This document shows positions 26,256 through 35,906 of a DNA stretch of 64,000 nucleotides, one piece after another. Position 1 is the first letter of the stretch, and the number at the start of each line of letters is the position of its first letter. Origin of the DNA: Adiantum capillus-veneris (taxonomy: Eukaryota > Streptophyta > Polypodiopsida > Polypodiales > Pteridaceae); NCBI GenBank assembly GCA_014529385.2, contig CM043966.1, positions 109,117,308 to 109,181,307 of the forward strand, read 5' to 3'. The notes under the pieces were generated by a model that was not told the origin of the DNA, ran no database searches, and worked only from the letters and a program-made list of their open reading frames with translations. The translations under genes were made by a program, and so were the position numbers.

Positions 26256-28630
26256 TGCTCGGGCTGCTTTGAAACGTATCGGCAATGATCAAGCAAACAC
26301 AACTATATATTTAAGAAAGAGAGAGAAAGGGGGAGGGGGTGCTTGTTGCATTAATACCTTCTTACAAATCTGTCATGACAAATCAAAGTGAGATTAGTAT
26401 TTTTTCAACATAGCTTGCGTAAATTTCACCACAACACATCACAAAAAAAAACCACCCCAATCACCGTCTTAAAGCCAGGGGAGTCCTCTCCACCCTGTCG
26501 CCCTCTTACAGTATGTGGGATTTATGGCTAGATTGATGACAACACCAGAAACAAGCTATCAAGAACTTAACAAAAAACACCAAGACTCTTACGCATCATT
26601 GTTGTCCATTACTTCACGTTGGAAGGGAGACAAAGTATCCAAGCTTAGTCCAAATCCACCCTCCTTGATTCAGCAAATGTTGGGCTTACACTAGTAGGAG
26701 AAATGATAGATTTCCTACTCTCAATTGAATGATCACTCTCTCTCTTACAATGGCATAGAGTTCCCTTGCTAATCCCCTATTACAACACATGCACATGCAT
26801 AAGACAATGAGCTTCCACTCAAGAGCTCCTTCTAGAGAGGCTGAGCTTGGCTTCTCAAGCTATAGCATAGTGCTCTTGCTTATGGCTCCCCCCTTTTGTG
26901 CTAGCTACACCCTCCTTTTATAGAAATTTTGAAGGCTAGGGTTACTCCTCTAACCATGGTTGGGTTAGATTTTCAGCAATTTATCTAATTTCTTTTGCTT
27001 GGAATTATCAAGAAGTTGGTGGGGAAAGAGAGAGGAATGGAGGTGATAGGACTTTTCATAGTGGGTTAGTGTTAGTAGAGTTAGTATTAATTTACAAATG
27101 GAATTGGATATTTACAATGGGAGTATCCATGTAGGATACAAATAAGGAAGAAAAACTCTTAAGAGGTAAGAAAAGGTGGATTTCGTACAAGGTTGATGCT
27201 CCAAGTGTCTTGAGTAGGGCCGATTTTGACTCTTGTTGACTGTCCACTAGCTTTGACGGTACATTTTTTCTCCACTCTTGACCTTCCTTGAGAGACAAGG
27301 TAATTGAAGCTGAGTAATCGACCACCATGATGCTGTCTTGTAAGAGAAGAGGCTGAATTTTGTGGTTTTTTTTATAGATATGGGTAATTTGGAGGAGGAA
27401 AAATGAGACTAGGTGGTCAATTTTGGAATGGAATTGTGTGTGGGAGGTATGAGTTCACCATGGTTTCTCTTATTCTTCAAGGTTGAGGAGAAGGTGAGTA
27501 GTGTGCAGAGGGGAGTGGTGAGAGAGATGGGGATGATGAGTGGAGAAGTGTGTGTGAAAGAGGAAAATGATAAAGTGGAAGAGAGAGTGTGACTGCATAG
27601 CATGGGAAAATTGAGGTCCACTAAAAAAATCATAGCTCACAGCTCGTAGCTCAAAAAAATATGAAAAAATTTGAGGCAAAAGTTCAGCCCACGAGCTACA
27701 ACTTTTGTTTGTATCACCTTTTCAAATTCGGAGAGCACGTGAGCTTTAAAAATTCAGCAAAACCGACCGTGTTTTTCCACTGCAAAGGTCCTTGTGGGGT
27801 CCTTCTTTGGATGATTCTTTTGAATACCTCCAAGAGTGAGCCCTCCATAGTGCATGTATGCATGCCACCTACCCTTGACCTTATTTGGTAGGTCTATAAT
27901 TGAAGATATTGTTGAGATTAGGATATAAGTGAATAGTACAACTAAGAAAATCAAATATTGAGGGGTCTAAAAAATATGTACATGTCAAATATAAATAATA
28001 TAAGTGGAAAAAATATAAAGGGGTCAAAAGAAATCTCTCTCATTATGAGGCTACCATAAAAAGATAAATATTTTTGGTGTTCTAATTTTTTAGAAAAAAA
28101 CAAAATAGATGTAGGAAGAGAAAAATCAAAATAGTGAAAAAATATACACATAAATAAAACTAGTTTTTTTGGATTTTGTTGGGGTGGAGTTACACCAAAT
28201 ATAAGAGAAGCTTACATGAAAATATTTCTATATGGAATAAAGAGTATGAAAAATGGTAAGAAAAAATTGTGGTAATGGTGAGGCAATGTACAGAGCATAA
28301 ATAACACACACCTAGGTAGAAATATTTAAATAAATACCAAAATAATTATGAAAAAATCTTTTATTTAGGCCCTATATATAAAGAAATATTTACATACGCA
28401 TGGGCCATAATATAATTATATTTTATTTTTTTATTATTATTATTATTTTTGGCTCAACTAGCCCAATGACTAGCTAATTGAGGGTTTTTTAAGAAGATAT
28501 GGAAAAAGTCCCGTGACTCACGCACGCCTATGTACAGTGAAATGGTAGGGATAGCCACAGTGTTTGGGTGATTTTGGTAGGGTGAGGTAACTCACTGTGG
28601 TAATTACAAAGAGCCGAAAAACGGCTATCA
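25951..28630 (-). repeat. 3' LTR of element E
   Basis: 2680 bp, aligning end to end with 35596-38281. It contains a (GA)n run at 26214-26251. ORFs inside it are not conserved in reading between the two copies or are of simple composition, so none is called. Confidence 0.95.
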
Positions 28631-28646
28631 TTAGCCCTCCCCCTGG
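28631..28646 (-). other. Polypurine tract of element E
   Basis: On the minus strand CAGGGGGAGGGCTAA lies directly before the 3' LTR start TGATAGCC. Its position and purine content fit the plus-strand primer. Confidence 0.7.
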
Positions 28647-28658
28647 ATGATGGTATAT

Positions 28659-30395
28659 TCATGTACCATCATAGAGCATCTTTTCCAAAGAGAGTGCTTC
28701 AGAGTCCTTGACAAGATCTTCATTGTTTGGCCTCTCGGAATTTTGGCTAGAGTTACACTCATGCTTCGTGTAACAATACTTACATGAGACAGTGGCCTTT
28801 TGACAGATCTTTGGTAGATCCTTTGGTAGAAGGCGACTCAAATAGGGCTTCAAGTGATACGCGTTTACTTTCCTGGAGTGCTCATTACCATTCAAGTCCA
28901 TAAGCTGATAGTAACTTGAATTGAAAGCCTTCTTGACTATGTATGGCCCTTGCCATCTAGTTTCAAACTTGGCATCAAAACGATTATCGAGTCGATTGTC
29001 ATACCTTAGCACCAGATCTCCTTCATTGATGCCTTTGTCCTTTAGTTTCTTGTCAAGCTTCTCCTTCGCCTGCGTAGATTTCTTCTTGTAGCACTCGTAT
29101 GCTGCTTCTCTTTTCCACTCAAGCTCAGCTAAGGTAAGAAGTCGATCCATCCATGCTTCTTGATCATCTTGTGCTGATTTGTCATGAAGTCGCATTGTTG
29201 GAATGTTTAGTTCAATTGGCTGTAAAGCCTCTTGACCATAGACCAAGTGAAATGGTGTGAACTCCGTGGCTTCCCTATATGTGGTTCGATACGCCCACAA
29301 GGCACCATCCAAGAAGTCATCCCACAACTTTGTCTTGTTTTTCACCATCTTTCTAATGATGCCTGCAATGACACCATTAGCTTTTTCTACCAAACCATTT
29401 GATTGGGGATAGTAGGGTGTACTGTGACGATGTAGAATGTGAAGTACTTCACAGACTTCTGTGAGCAAGCCCTTCCTAAACCCTGGACCATTATCAGAAA
29501 CAATCTCCAAAGGTGTGCCAAATCTGCAACAAATGTGATTGTACACAAACTTGCTAACTGTCCTCTCATTCACTCTTGCCACACTTTGAGCTTCCACCCA
29601 CCTAGTCATATAGTCTACAGCCACTAGAATGTAGAGTTTACCATTTTTTGTCCTAGGCAAAGGACCCATGGCATCAATGCCCCACTTTTCAAAGGGTCCA
29701 TTTGCAATCACTATTTGCCTCGAGCCATGCACCAACCTTCTATTTCCATTTATCTGACAATTGTGACAACTTTTACACCAATGTTGAACATCCACATGCA
29801 AGCTTGGCCAAACATACCCCGCAAGCAAAATCTTCTTCACAGTTAATTCTCGGGCAAAATGAACACCACATGCTTCTTCGTGCAAACCTTTTAGAATGGC
29901 TGGAATTTCCTCAATAGTTGGTACTCTTCTGCACACTTGATCCTTCCCTCTTTGATAGAGGGAGCCTTCTAGGAAGAGATACATGCTTGCCTTCTTCATG
30001 AGTCTCCTCTTCTGAGCTTTTGTGAAGTCTGGTGGAAACTCACCCTCCAAAATGTAGCCAATGATGGGAGCCAATGACTCCAATCCCTGGTACCTCGGTT
30101 GCTTCACAGCAGTCGCCACCATGATGACCTGCACTTCTTTATTTCCACATGCAATGGCTTGTTGTGCAAGTAAATCAGCATCTTCATTTTGTTTCCTAGG
30201 AATATGATATAATTGCACCTCCTCAAATTGATTAAATAGCCTACGAATGGCATGAACTTTTGTCCTTAAGCTTTCATTCTTGCATGCCCAAATGCCTAAA
30301 ATCTGTTTAACAATGAGAAGTGCATCTCCTTTTACCATGAGACGTTGTATCCCTTGGCCAATGCACATCTTCAAACCATGAAGTAGAGTGTCATA
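28659..30395 (-). CDS. Element E pol, part 2: end of second RNase H plus integrase
   Basis: The annotated frame has 571 residues from ATG 30374; the same frame is open back to the stop at 30396-30398. The first part completes the archaeal-type RNase H (KGDALLIVKQILG, then NEDADLLAQQA). Integrase follows: the HHCC zinc end (HEEACGVHFARE ... CKSCHNCQ), then the core with catalytic D, D and E in GIDAMGPLPR, VSDNGPGF and SNGLVEKANG, and a C-terminal domain with RWQGPYIVKKAF. No chromodomain is present, as expected for the Tat lineage. All catalytic residues are visible. It is separated from part 1 by a single stop codon. Confidence 0.9.
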   Translation of the reverse strand, partial: YDTLLHGLKMCIGQGIQRLMVKGDALLIVKQILGIWACKNESLRTKVHAIRRLFNQFEEVQLYHIPRKQNEDADLLAQQAIACGNKEVQVIMVATAVKQPRYQGLESLAPIIGYILEGEFPPDFTKAQKRRLMKKASMYLFLEGSLYQRGKDQVCRRVPTIEEIPAILKGLHEEACGVHFARELTVKKILLAGYVWPSLHVDVQHWCKSCHNCQINGNRRLVHGSRQIVIANGPFEKWGIDAMGPLPRTKNGKLYILVAVDYMTRWVEAQSVARVNERTVSKFVYNHICCRFGTPLEIVSDNGPGFRKGLLTEVCEVLHILHRHSTPYYPQSNGLVEKANGVIAGIIRKMVKNKTKLWDDFLDGALWAYRTTYREATEFTPFHLVYGQEALQPIELNIPTMRLHDKSAQDDQEAWMDRLLTLAELEWKREAAYECYKKKSTQAKEKLDKKLKDKGINEGDLVLRYDNRLDNRFDAKFETRWQGPYIVKKAFNSSYYQLMDLNGNEHSRKVNAYHLKPYLSRLLPKDLPKICQKATVSCKYCYTKHECNSSQNSERPNNEDLVKDSEALSLEKMLYDGT

Positions 30396-33300
30396 TTATG
30401 CTTCATTGTTGCTAGCTGAACTTGGTAGATTGAACTTCTCTTTCATGACCACCTCTCCACTTGGGTTGAGCAACACTAGCCCTCCCCCTGCTTTTCCTGT
30501 GGCTCGACGAAAAGCTCCATCAAAGAACAAGGTAAAAGCATTAGGAATACTTTTTGGTGGTGGCAATGGTAGGAGGGTCTTTACTTCAGGCACCTTAATC
30601 TCCTTTTCGTGCACCCTATAAGTGGGAATCCCTGCCAATTGTGCACGCACACTATCTTCTACCTTGAAACAGTATTGAAACTCTTGCAACTCCATAATCC
30701 ACTTTGAGATCCTAGTACTAAGATTCATTTGAGATGACACCCAAGGGAACAAATTTTCTGTAGTGAGAATTACAAAAGGTTTTGGTAGCAGGTAGGATCT
30801 AAACTTTCTCACCGCAAACATGAGAGAAAGCATCATGAGTTCTGCTTCTGTGTAGTCTCTCTCCAAAGCATTCATGACCCTACTAGCAAAGTAGATGGGT
30901 CGCATCCTTGTACTATGGGGATCTTGTTGCAGCAACAAAGCACCAATTGTTTCTTTCCCAGCACTAGAGCTAACAAAGAATGTGTACTCCCAACAAGGAG
31001 GCATGAGTGTTGGTAGCTCTGACAAAATGACTTTAATGTTACAAAAGTACTCTTCAAGCTCATCAGACCATGCAAATTCTACTTGTTGTGTCAACTTTTG
31101 CAAAGGGTGAAGTAACTCCGAGGCTAAGTGAATGAAGCGTGACATATACTTCACCTTTTGAATGAATGAGATGACCTCCTTAAGACTCTTGGGTGATGGT
31201 AGCTCAATAAGAGCCTTTGCCTTCGAAGGATCTACTTCAATGCCTTTGTAAGAAACTTTATGACCAAGCAAGATTACTTCATCCTCACCTATATGGCACT
31301 TGTCGGGGTTGAGTTGACCTCCCATGTCATAGAGCTTCTTTAAACCTTCTTCTACCCTTTGTAGATGCAATGATTTTGAGCTATAAATGCAAAAATCATC
31401 AATAAAAACCCTAATGGACTTTCCAAAGAATGCTTGAAACACCATGTTCATGAAGCGTTGGAAAGTTGTAGGAGCATTTGTCAGGCCAAATGGCATGACT
31501 CTAAAAGCATAACAACCCCAAGGAGTGATAAAGGTTGTTTTCAATTGATCCTCCAATGCGATACCTATTTGAAAGTAACCCGAGTAGCCATCACACACAG
31601 TGTACTTCTCATGACCAGCTACTTCATTTAGTATCTCATCCTGAAATGGGAGGGGAAAGTGATCTCTTTTTGTTGCCTCATTAAGTGGACGATAATCCAC
31701 ACACACCTTCCACTTGCCGTTTTTCTTAGGAGTGACAACAATGGGAGAGACCCAGTCTGAATTCTCCACTAGATAAATGAAACCTGCTGCTAGAAGCTTT
31801 CTTACCTCCTTGAGTAGAGCCTGCTCCTTAACGACTCCTAGACTTCGTAGCTTTTGAGCCTTAGGTGTGGCCTCTAGCTTCAATTCAATCTTGTGTTGAA
31901 CAACATCTACTCGATGCACATCGGTGTAGTCTTTAGCAAAAAGCCTCGGAAATTTCCTTAACACACATTTGAACTCCTCTCTTTCATCCTTTGTAAGTGT
32001 TGTAGACAACATACCTTCTAACATTCCTTCATCTTCCACCTTTTGGTTCTTTTGGGAACCTACCTCTTCCAAACCTCGAGAAGAGGTCTCCTGGTTGTTT
32101 GGCTTAAACCTTACCCCCATGACTTCAATGGAGGACTCCTCTTCAGTAATGCTGCCGCTACTTTCTTCTTCTGAAGTGTTTTCAATCCAATCTTCTTCCG
32201 TCTCACTTCGAGATGATTCTTCATGGAGCTCCTCTTGGCGTTGCTCCTTCATGTCAAAGACAACCTTCTTGTGATTGTCATTCCTGCAAATTAGCTTTCC
32301 ACTCTCCCAATCCTGCAAAGCTCGCATTTTCATTAGCCATGGTCTTCCTAGGATAAATGGGTAACCATTTCCCTTGGTAGACATGACATAGAAATCCATT
32401 GCCTTCTTAATGCCAAAGGCCTCCACAAAAACATTTTTACAAATGCCTACGCACCTAGCCTTGCTATTGTTTGCCATTTTCACTTTGATTTCAGGTGTCT
32501 CATGGATGTGCATGCATAGTCTTTGCATGAGCCCTTCTGTCATGATGCAAATTTGTGCACCCCCATCCACTAGACCTTTCCTAACCAATCTTCCTTTGAT
32601 GTAACAGTCTAGCACCGGTGTAATGTCCTCATTCATTTCAGCATGTGCAATTTTTACAACAGGAAAACTCTCTTTTACCTTTCTCCTAGTGCTAACTGCC
32701 TTTGTTAAATCCCTCCTAACTTGTGGGCATAATGCAAGAAACTGAGGCCATGAGATATCAGGACCCTTACCTCGCATGTCTTCCAACAGGTTGTATGGAG
32801 CCATACCATGTCCAAGAGGGAAGTCTTGGAGATTGATACGACGTCGAGTCCTCTTAGCTTCCTTGGTCTCCTTTGCCTTCTTGCCTTGTCCATGGTCACT
32901 CTGTGATGGGACAGCCTCTTTCTCTTTACCTTTTCCTCGGCCATGCTTAATTCCATTGGCTTCCATGTCAAACTCATTTGAATTTGTCACCTCTACCACA
33001 TGCACATTTGGATCTGGCAAAGGTGGAACTCCTTCTACCCCTTGTGGAGGTGGTCTTGGTCCATTTGGCCTTTGTAGAAGCCTTGGTTGTTGACCAGTTC
33101 CTTCACCTGCATTCATCAGTGGGTAATTCAAGTTAGGTCTCCCTGGCTCCCTATGGGGCCAAGGACAATTATGCATCCCATGTCCAGACTCTCCGCAATT
33201 CCAACATTGCAAGACTCTCCTAGTTCGTGGCTCTCTCTCTTCTGATTTCTTTGCTTGTCCCTTTGGACCTACAGCTTGTGCAAGGTGAATTGACAAGCTG

Positions 33301-33416
33301 CTTAAAGATTCGTTTAACTTCTCAATTACTTCCGTCGTTACCTCAAGAAGCTCCCTCGATGTTGATGCTTGTGACTTACCTTTGGGTCTAAGACCTTCTA
33401 TTGGAACCTTAAGCAC
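30396..33416 (-). CDS. Element E gag (zinc knuckle)-protease-reverse transcriptase-RNase H
   Basis: 1006 residues. CCHC knuckle CWNCGESGHGMHNC at residues 71-84; protease active site LVDGGAQICIM near 284; reverse transcriptase at about 550-690 with [21 protein letters not shown] and catalytic FIDDFCIYS (Asp 673-674). The first RNase H (about 800-900) lacks the usual acidic residues (FVSSSAGKETIGALLL). The second, archaeal-type RNase H begins at about 960 with LFFDGAFR and reaches SNNEA. This dual arrangement, with a degenerate first copy, is known for plant Tat elements. The frame is entered through a GTG at 33416, so it is really a continuation of gag after a frameshift. It ends at TAA 30396-30398, where a Glu codon is expected. 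Confidence 0.93.
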   Translation of the reverse strand: MLKVPIEGLRPKGKSQASTSRELLEVTTEVIEKLNESLSSLSIHLAQAVGPKGQAKKSEEREPRTRRVLQCWNCGESGHGMHNCPWPHREPGRPNLNYPLMNAGEGTGQQPRLLQRPNGPRPPPQGVEGVPPLPDPNVHVVEVTNSNEFDMEANGIKHGRGKGKEKEAVPSQSDHGQGKKAKETKEAKRTRRRINLQDFPLGHGMAPYNLLEDMRGKGPDISWPQFLALCPQVRRDLTKAVSTRRKVKESFPVVKIAHAEMNEDITPVLDCYIKGRLVRKGLVDGGAQICIMTEGLMQRLCMHIHETPEIKVKMANNSKARCVGICKNVFVEAFGIKKAMDFYVMSTKGNGYPFILGRPWLMKMRALQDWESGKLICRNDNHKKVVFDMKEQRQEELHEESSRSETEEDWIENTSEEESSGSITEEESSIEVMGVRFKPNNQETSSRGLEEVGSQKNQKVEDEGMLEGMLSTTLTKDEREEFKCVLRKFPRLFAKDYTDVHRVDVVQHKIELKLEATPKAQKLRSLGVVKEQALLKEVRKLLAAGFIYLVENSDWVSPIVVTPKKNGKWKVCVDYRPLNEATKRDHFPLPFQDEILNEVAGHEKYTVCDGYSGYFQIGIALEDQLKTTFITPWGCYAFRVMPFGLTNAPTTFQRFMNMVFQAFFGKSIRVFIDDFCIYSSKSLHLQRVEEGLKKLYDMGGQLNPDKCHIGEDEVILLGHKVSYKGIEVDPSKAKALIELPSPKSLKEVISFIQKVKYMSRFIHLASELLHPLQKLTQQVEFAWSDELEEYFCNIKVILSELPTLMPPCWEYTFFVSSSAGKETIGALLLQQDPHSTRMRPIYFASRVMNALERDYTEAELMMLSLMFAVRKFRSYLLPKPFVILTTENLFPWVSSQMNLSTRISKWIMELQEFQYCFKVEDSVRAQLAGIPTYRVHEKEIKVPEVKTLLPLPPPKSIPNAFTLFFDGAFRRATGKAGGGLVLLNPSGEVVMKEKFNLPSSASNNEA

Positions 33417-33934
33417 TTGAGTTTCCTATACTTCTCAGCAACCCTAGTTTCAGCTGCATCAAAAGTAGCAGGTGCACCCGCCTCAACTTTTACCTTAAGG
33501 TCAGGAAAGAGTCCGGCTATGAACCTCTCCTTCTTTAAAAATTCTGCACCATCACCAGGGTTAGCAACATTTCGTATCCATAGAGCCCAAAGACGTAGAA
33601 ACTCTTGCTTGTACAAGTAGTAGTCATCTAAGTCTTTTTGCTTATGAGAAACAATGTCTTGCCATAGTTTTTGAGTGTTTTGGGGATCAAAGAAGTATCT
33701 CTTAAAACGATTCAAAACTTCTGTGTAATTCCCCTTAACTTCCTCAGGCAAAGAGTCAAACCAAGTACTAGCATCTTTCCTAAGGACCACCTCAAACATT
33801 TCTACACGTTCTTGATCGGTTACTATCCTCTTGATACGGCAAGACATCTTGAAATTTGCTAAAAATAATTCTGCATCCTCTCCAGGCTCTCCAAAGAAAA
33901 GAGGATATCCAGACATTTGGCGTTGGCTCTCCAT
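33398..33934 (-). CDS. Element E gag capsid
   Basis: 178 residues from ATG 33934 (MESQRQMSGYPLFFGEPGED). A gag capsid pattern is seen in DASTWFDSLPEEVKGNYTEV and LDDYYLYKQEFLRLW. It would form the particle that holds the element RNA. It overlaps the next frame by 19 bases (33398-33416). Because the zinc knuckle, normally the end of gag, is in the second frame, the overlap is better explained by a 1-base indel than by a regulated gag-pol frameshift. Confidence 0.88.
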   Translation of the reverse strand: MESQRQMSGYPLFFGEPGEDAELFLANFKMSCRIKRIVTDQERVEMFEVVLRKDASTWFDSLPEEVKGNYTEVLNRFKRYFFDPQNTQKLWQDIVSHKQKDLDDYYLYKQEFLRLWALWIRNVANPGDGAEFLKKERFIAGLFPDLKVKVEAGAPATFDAAETRVAEKYRKLKCLRFQ

Positions 33935-33983
33935 TATTATGAAAGATTACAACACGAGTTACAATAAGGGATACAATAGAGAT

Positions 33984-34442
33984 TTAGAACCACTCGCCTG
34001 CAAATGAAGAAGTGAGAAAATGCCACTCTAGGTTTTCTTCTTCAGCTATCCAAGCTTCAATAAGGTCTCGATTTGTTTGATCAAAACAAAAGGGTAGAAT
34101 ATTGATGAGCTCTAAGAAGGGTTGAAATTCTTTAAAGCTAAGGCGATAAACAGAAATCTCTAGAACTTCATTTTTTGGATCCAAAAGAGCAACCACGTCC
34201 CAAGTGATAAATTGCACTTGCTCTACAATTCCCAATGCACAAGCGGTTTGTATAAAAACTAGATCTTCATGCTCGTCGAAGGCCGTGAGAAAGTAGCAAT
34301 TGACTAGGAGCTCCTTTCCTTCGAGTTCCACACAGTCGGAGTGAGGCAACCTTCTCACAATTTCATAAAGAACATCCTCATCAAGTCCAATCAAGTTTGC
34401 AAGATTTAAAGACTCCACTTGTGCTACAAAATTCCTGGACAA
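33984..34442 (-). CDS. Element E pre-gag ORF B2
   Basis: 152 residues (MSRNFVAQVESLNLANLIG), open and ending 49 bp before gag. It is a paralogue of B1: both have EIVRRLPH or QVVRRLPH, a VFIQTACALG or AFIQLVCALR stretch, a V-x-F block and RLSFKEFQPFLELINILPF or RLTFGEFFPHLRLINSLPF, then NRDLIEAW or DRELFRAC. It is acidic and Leu-rich and probably helical. No catalytic motif is seen. The LP..L...VVRRLP run recalls the start of an F-box, but the rest does not fit well. Ogre-type Tat elements are known to carry an extra ORF before gag; whether this is related I cannot tell. Confidence 0.65.
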   Translation of the reverse strand: MSRNFVAQVESLNLANLIGLDEDVLYEIVRRLPHSDCVELEGKELLVNCYFLTAFDEHEDLVFIQTACALGIVEQVQFITWDVVALLDPKNEVLEISVYRLSFKEFQPFLELINILPFCFDQTNRDLIEAWIAEEENLEWHFLTSSFAGEWF

Positions 34443-34488
34443 AAACTCCTTAGGATTATGGTTAAATCATTCAAAAGCATAAAGAGAT

Positions 34489-35042
34489 TTACAATGTCTC
34501 TATGAACAAAGTGTCATAGAAAGTAGAGAAGGATGAGAATTTATACAAATTTGCAATCTTCTCTATGCTCTCTTTATTAAGACAAGCTCTGAATAGCTCC
34601 CTATCTCCTTTGTTGAAAGCGAAAGGAAGACTATTAATAAGACGCAAATGAGGGAAAAATTCACCAAATGTGAGTCTATGAAGCATGAACTCTGGCCACA
34701 AGTTTCCTGAAGAGTCTTCTCAATGGTGAAATGCACTCGGCAAACGCCAAATTTCACTCTATTTACCAATCTTAGGGCACACACTAGTTGGATGAATGCG
34801 CGGTCTTCCTTAGTGCCCAACAACAAGAGGAAAATGGAATCCACGCGTAGGACCTTCTGTCTTAACTTCACCACCCTCTTGTTATGAGGGAGACGCCTTA
34901 CTACTTGCTCCTGCAACTCAATTGGTAATAGAGCTAGATCTCTAAGGATTGAACTTTCACTGCACACACATTCCCAGTTAGAACAAATGATCGTTTTTTT
35001 GTTTCTTGTAACAACTTGGACAAAGAAAAAACAAACATACAC
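34489..35042 (-). pseudogene. Element E pre-gag ORF B1
   Basis: Paralogue of B2, broken by one frameshift near 34700. The first part (34563-35042, 159 residues) carries LALLPIELQEQVVRRLPH and AFIQLVCALRLVNRVKFG; the second (34489-34701) carries HRLTFGEFFPHLRLINSLPF. The two copies are about 520 bp apart and alike only at protein level. Same strand as gag. Function unknown. Confidence 0.6.
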
Positions 35043-35068
35043 ACTATTTTGTCGGGCTGCACTTCATT

Positions 35069-35287
35069 TTAAAATAAAATGAACACATGTACATCAAAAG
35101 AAGTGTGGTAGTTGATGAGAGGTAGAATGACAGGGTTTGGTGATGCAAGAATTTCTCCTGCTCTTTGGGCACCAAACATGAACACCATTCGTTGTTGAAA
35201 ATGGATCTTTCTACTAACTGCAACGTTTATTATAATGTGTGGAGTAAAATAAAAGGGAAAAACCTCTATTCCTGGGCCATTATCCAT
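35069..35287 (-). CDS. Element E pre-gag ORF A2
   Basis: 72 residues (MDNGPGIEVFPFYFTPHIII). Its last ~50 residues match A1: VSRKIHFQQR against VSTKLQFQRV, NPVILPLINY against NPFILPLIRY, and FDVHVFILF against LDVYIFVLF at the end. Hydrophobic, but with no clean membrane span. It may be an exon or a degenerate part of a larger protein with B1 and B2. Unknown function. Confidence 0.45.
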   Translation of the reverse strand: MDNGPGIEVFPFYFTPHIIINVAVSRKIHFQQRMVFMFGAQRAGEILASPNPVILPLINYHTSFDVHVFILF

Positions 35288-35308
35288 GGCCTATGCATGT
35301 CCCAATGC

Positions 35309-35521
35309 TTAAAACAAAACAAAAATATAGACGTCCAAACTAAGGTCGTACCTAATGAGAGGCAAAATAAAAGGATTTACTGAAGGGTTTATCTCGGCCA
35401 ACCTAAGAGGACCTAAAATTCTACGAATGACACGTTGAAATTGCAACTTAGTACTAACAATTATGTGTACCTTTTGCCTTGCAATGGGAATGAAGGAATC
35501 ATACAAATCTTCGTGATTCAT
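35309..35521 (-). CDS. Element E pre-gag ORF A1
   Basis: 70 residues (MNHEDLYDSFIPIARQKVHI), the first ORF after the primer site and a paralogue of A2, ending 240 bp before the end of A2. So the leader of E holds two tandem pairs in the order A1, A2, B1, B2. I do not recognise the family. Confidence 0.45.
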   Translation of the reverse strand: MNHEDLYDSFIPIARQKVHIIVSTKLQFQRVIRRILGPLRLAEINPSVNPFILPLIRYDLSLDVYIFVLF

Positions 35522-35575
35522 GCAAACTACTTGACTATGCTAAAGGTTGATTCTACACAAAAATACACAAGCCGT

Positions 35576-35595
35576 CCTCAGTGGGGGCACCAATT
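35576..35595 (-). other. Candidate primer-binding site of element E
   Basis: Immediately inside the 5' LTR the minus strand reads AATTGGTGCCCCCACTGAGG. This is not the initiator-Met type used by the other elements here. I do not assign the tRNA. Confidence 0.5.
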
Positions 35596-35854
35596 TGAGG
35601 CGGTCCGGGGCGGGCAACAAGAAGAGCAACCTCTAGACACCCTTCAAGGCTCCCGTGCTGCTCAATGGGGCTGGGGCACAACACAACACAAACCAAAATA
35701 ACAAACCCACAACCAAATTCCAACTACATGAGGGGCACCACCTAGTTTAAGAGCGAACTAGGACGCAAAAGAGGAGAATCGTTAGAGCAACCCACAAACA
35801 AGCAATGAATTTACACTAACCCTAACACCAATGGAACACTCTCACACACTAAAA

Positions 35855-35906
<52 letters not shown>

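Noticed and set aside
27409-27679. Ser/Thr/Pro/His-rich ORFs inside both LTRs of element E
   Set aside because: They are identical only because the LTRs are; composition is simple, and they read on the same strand as the element but inside the LTR with no known product.
34860-34940. F-box domain in pre-gag ORF B1
   Set aside because: Only the LP..L...VVRRLP start fits; the Trp and other later positions are missing, so I keep it as a remark only.
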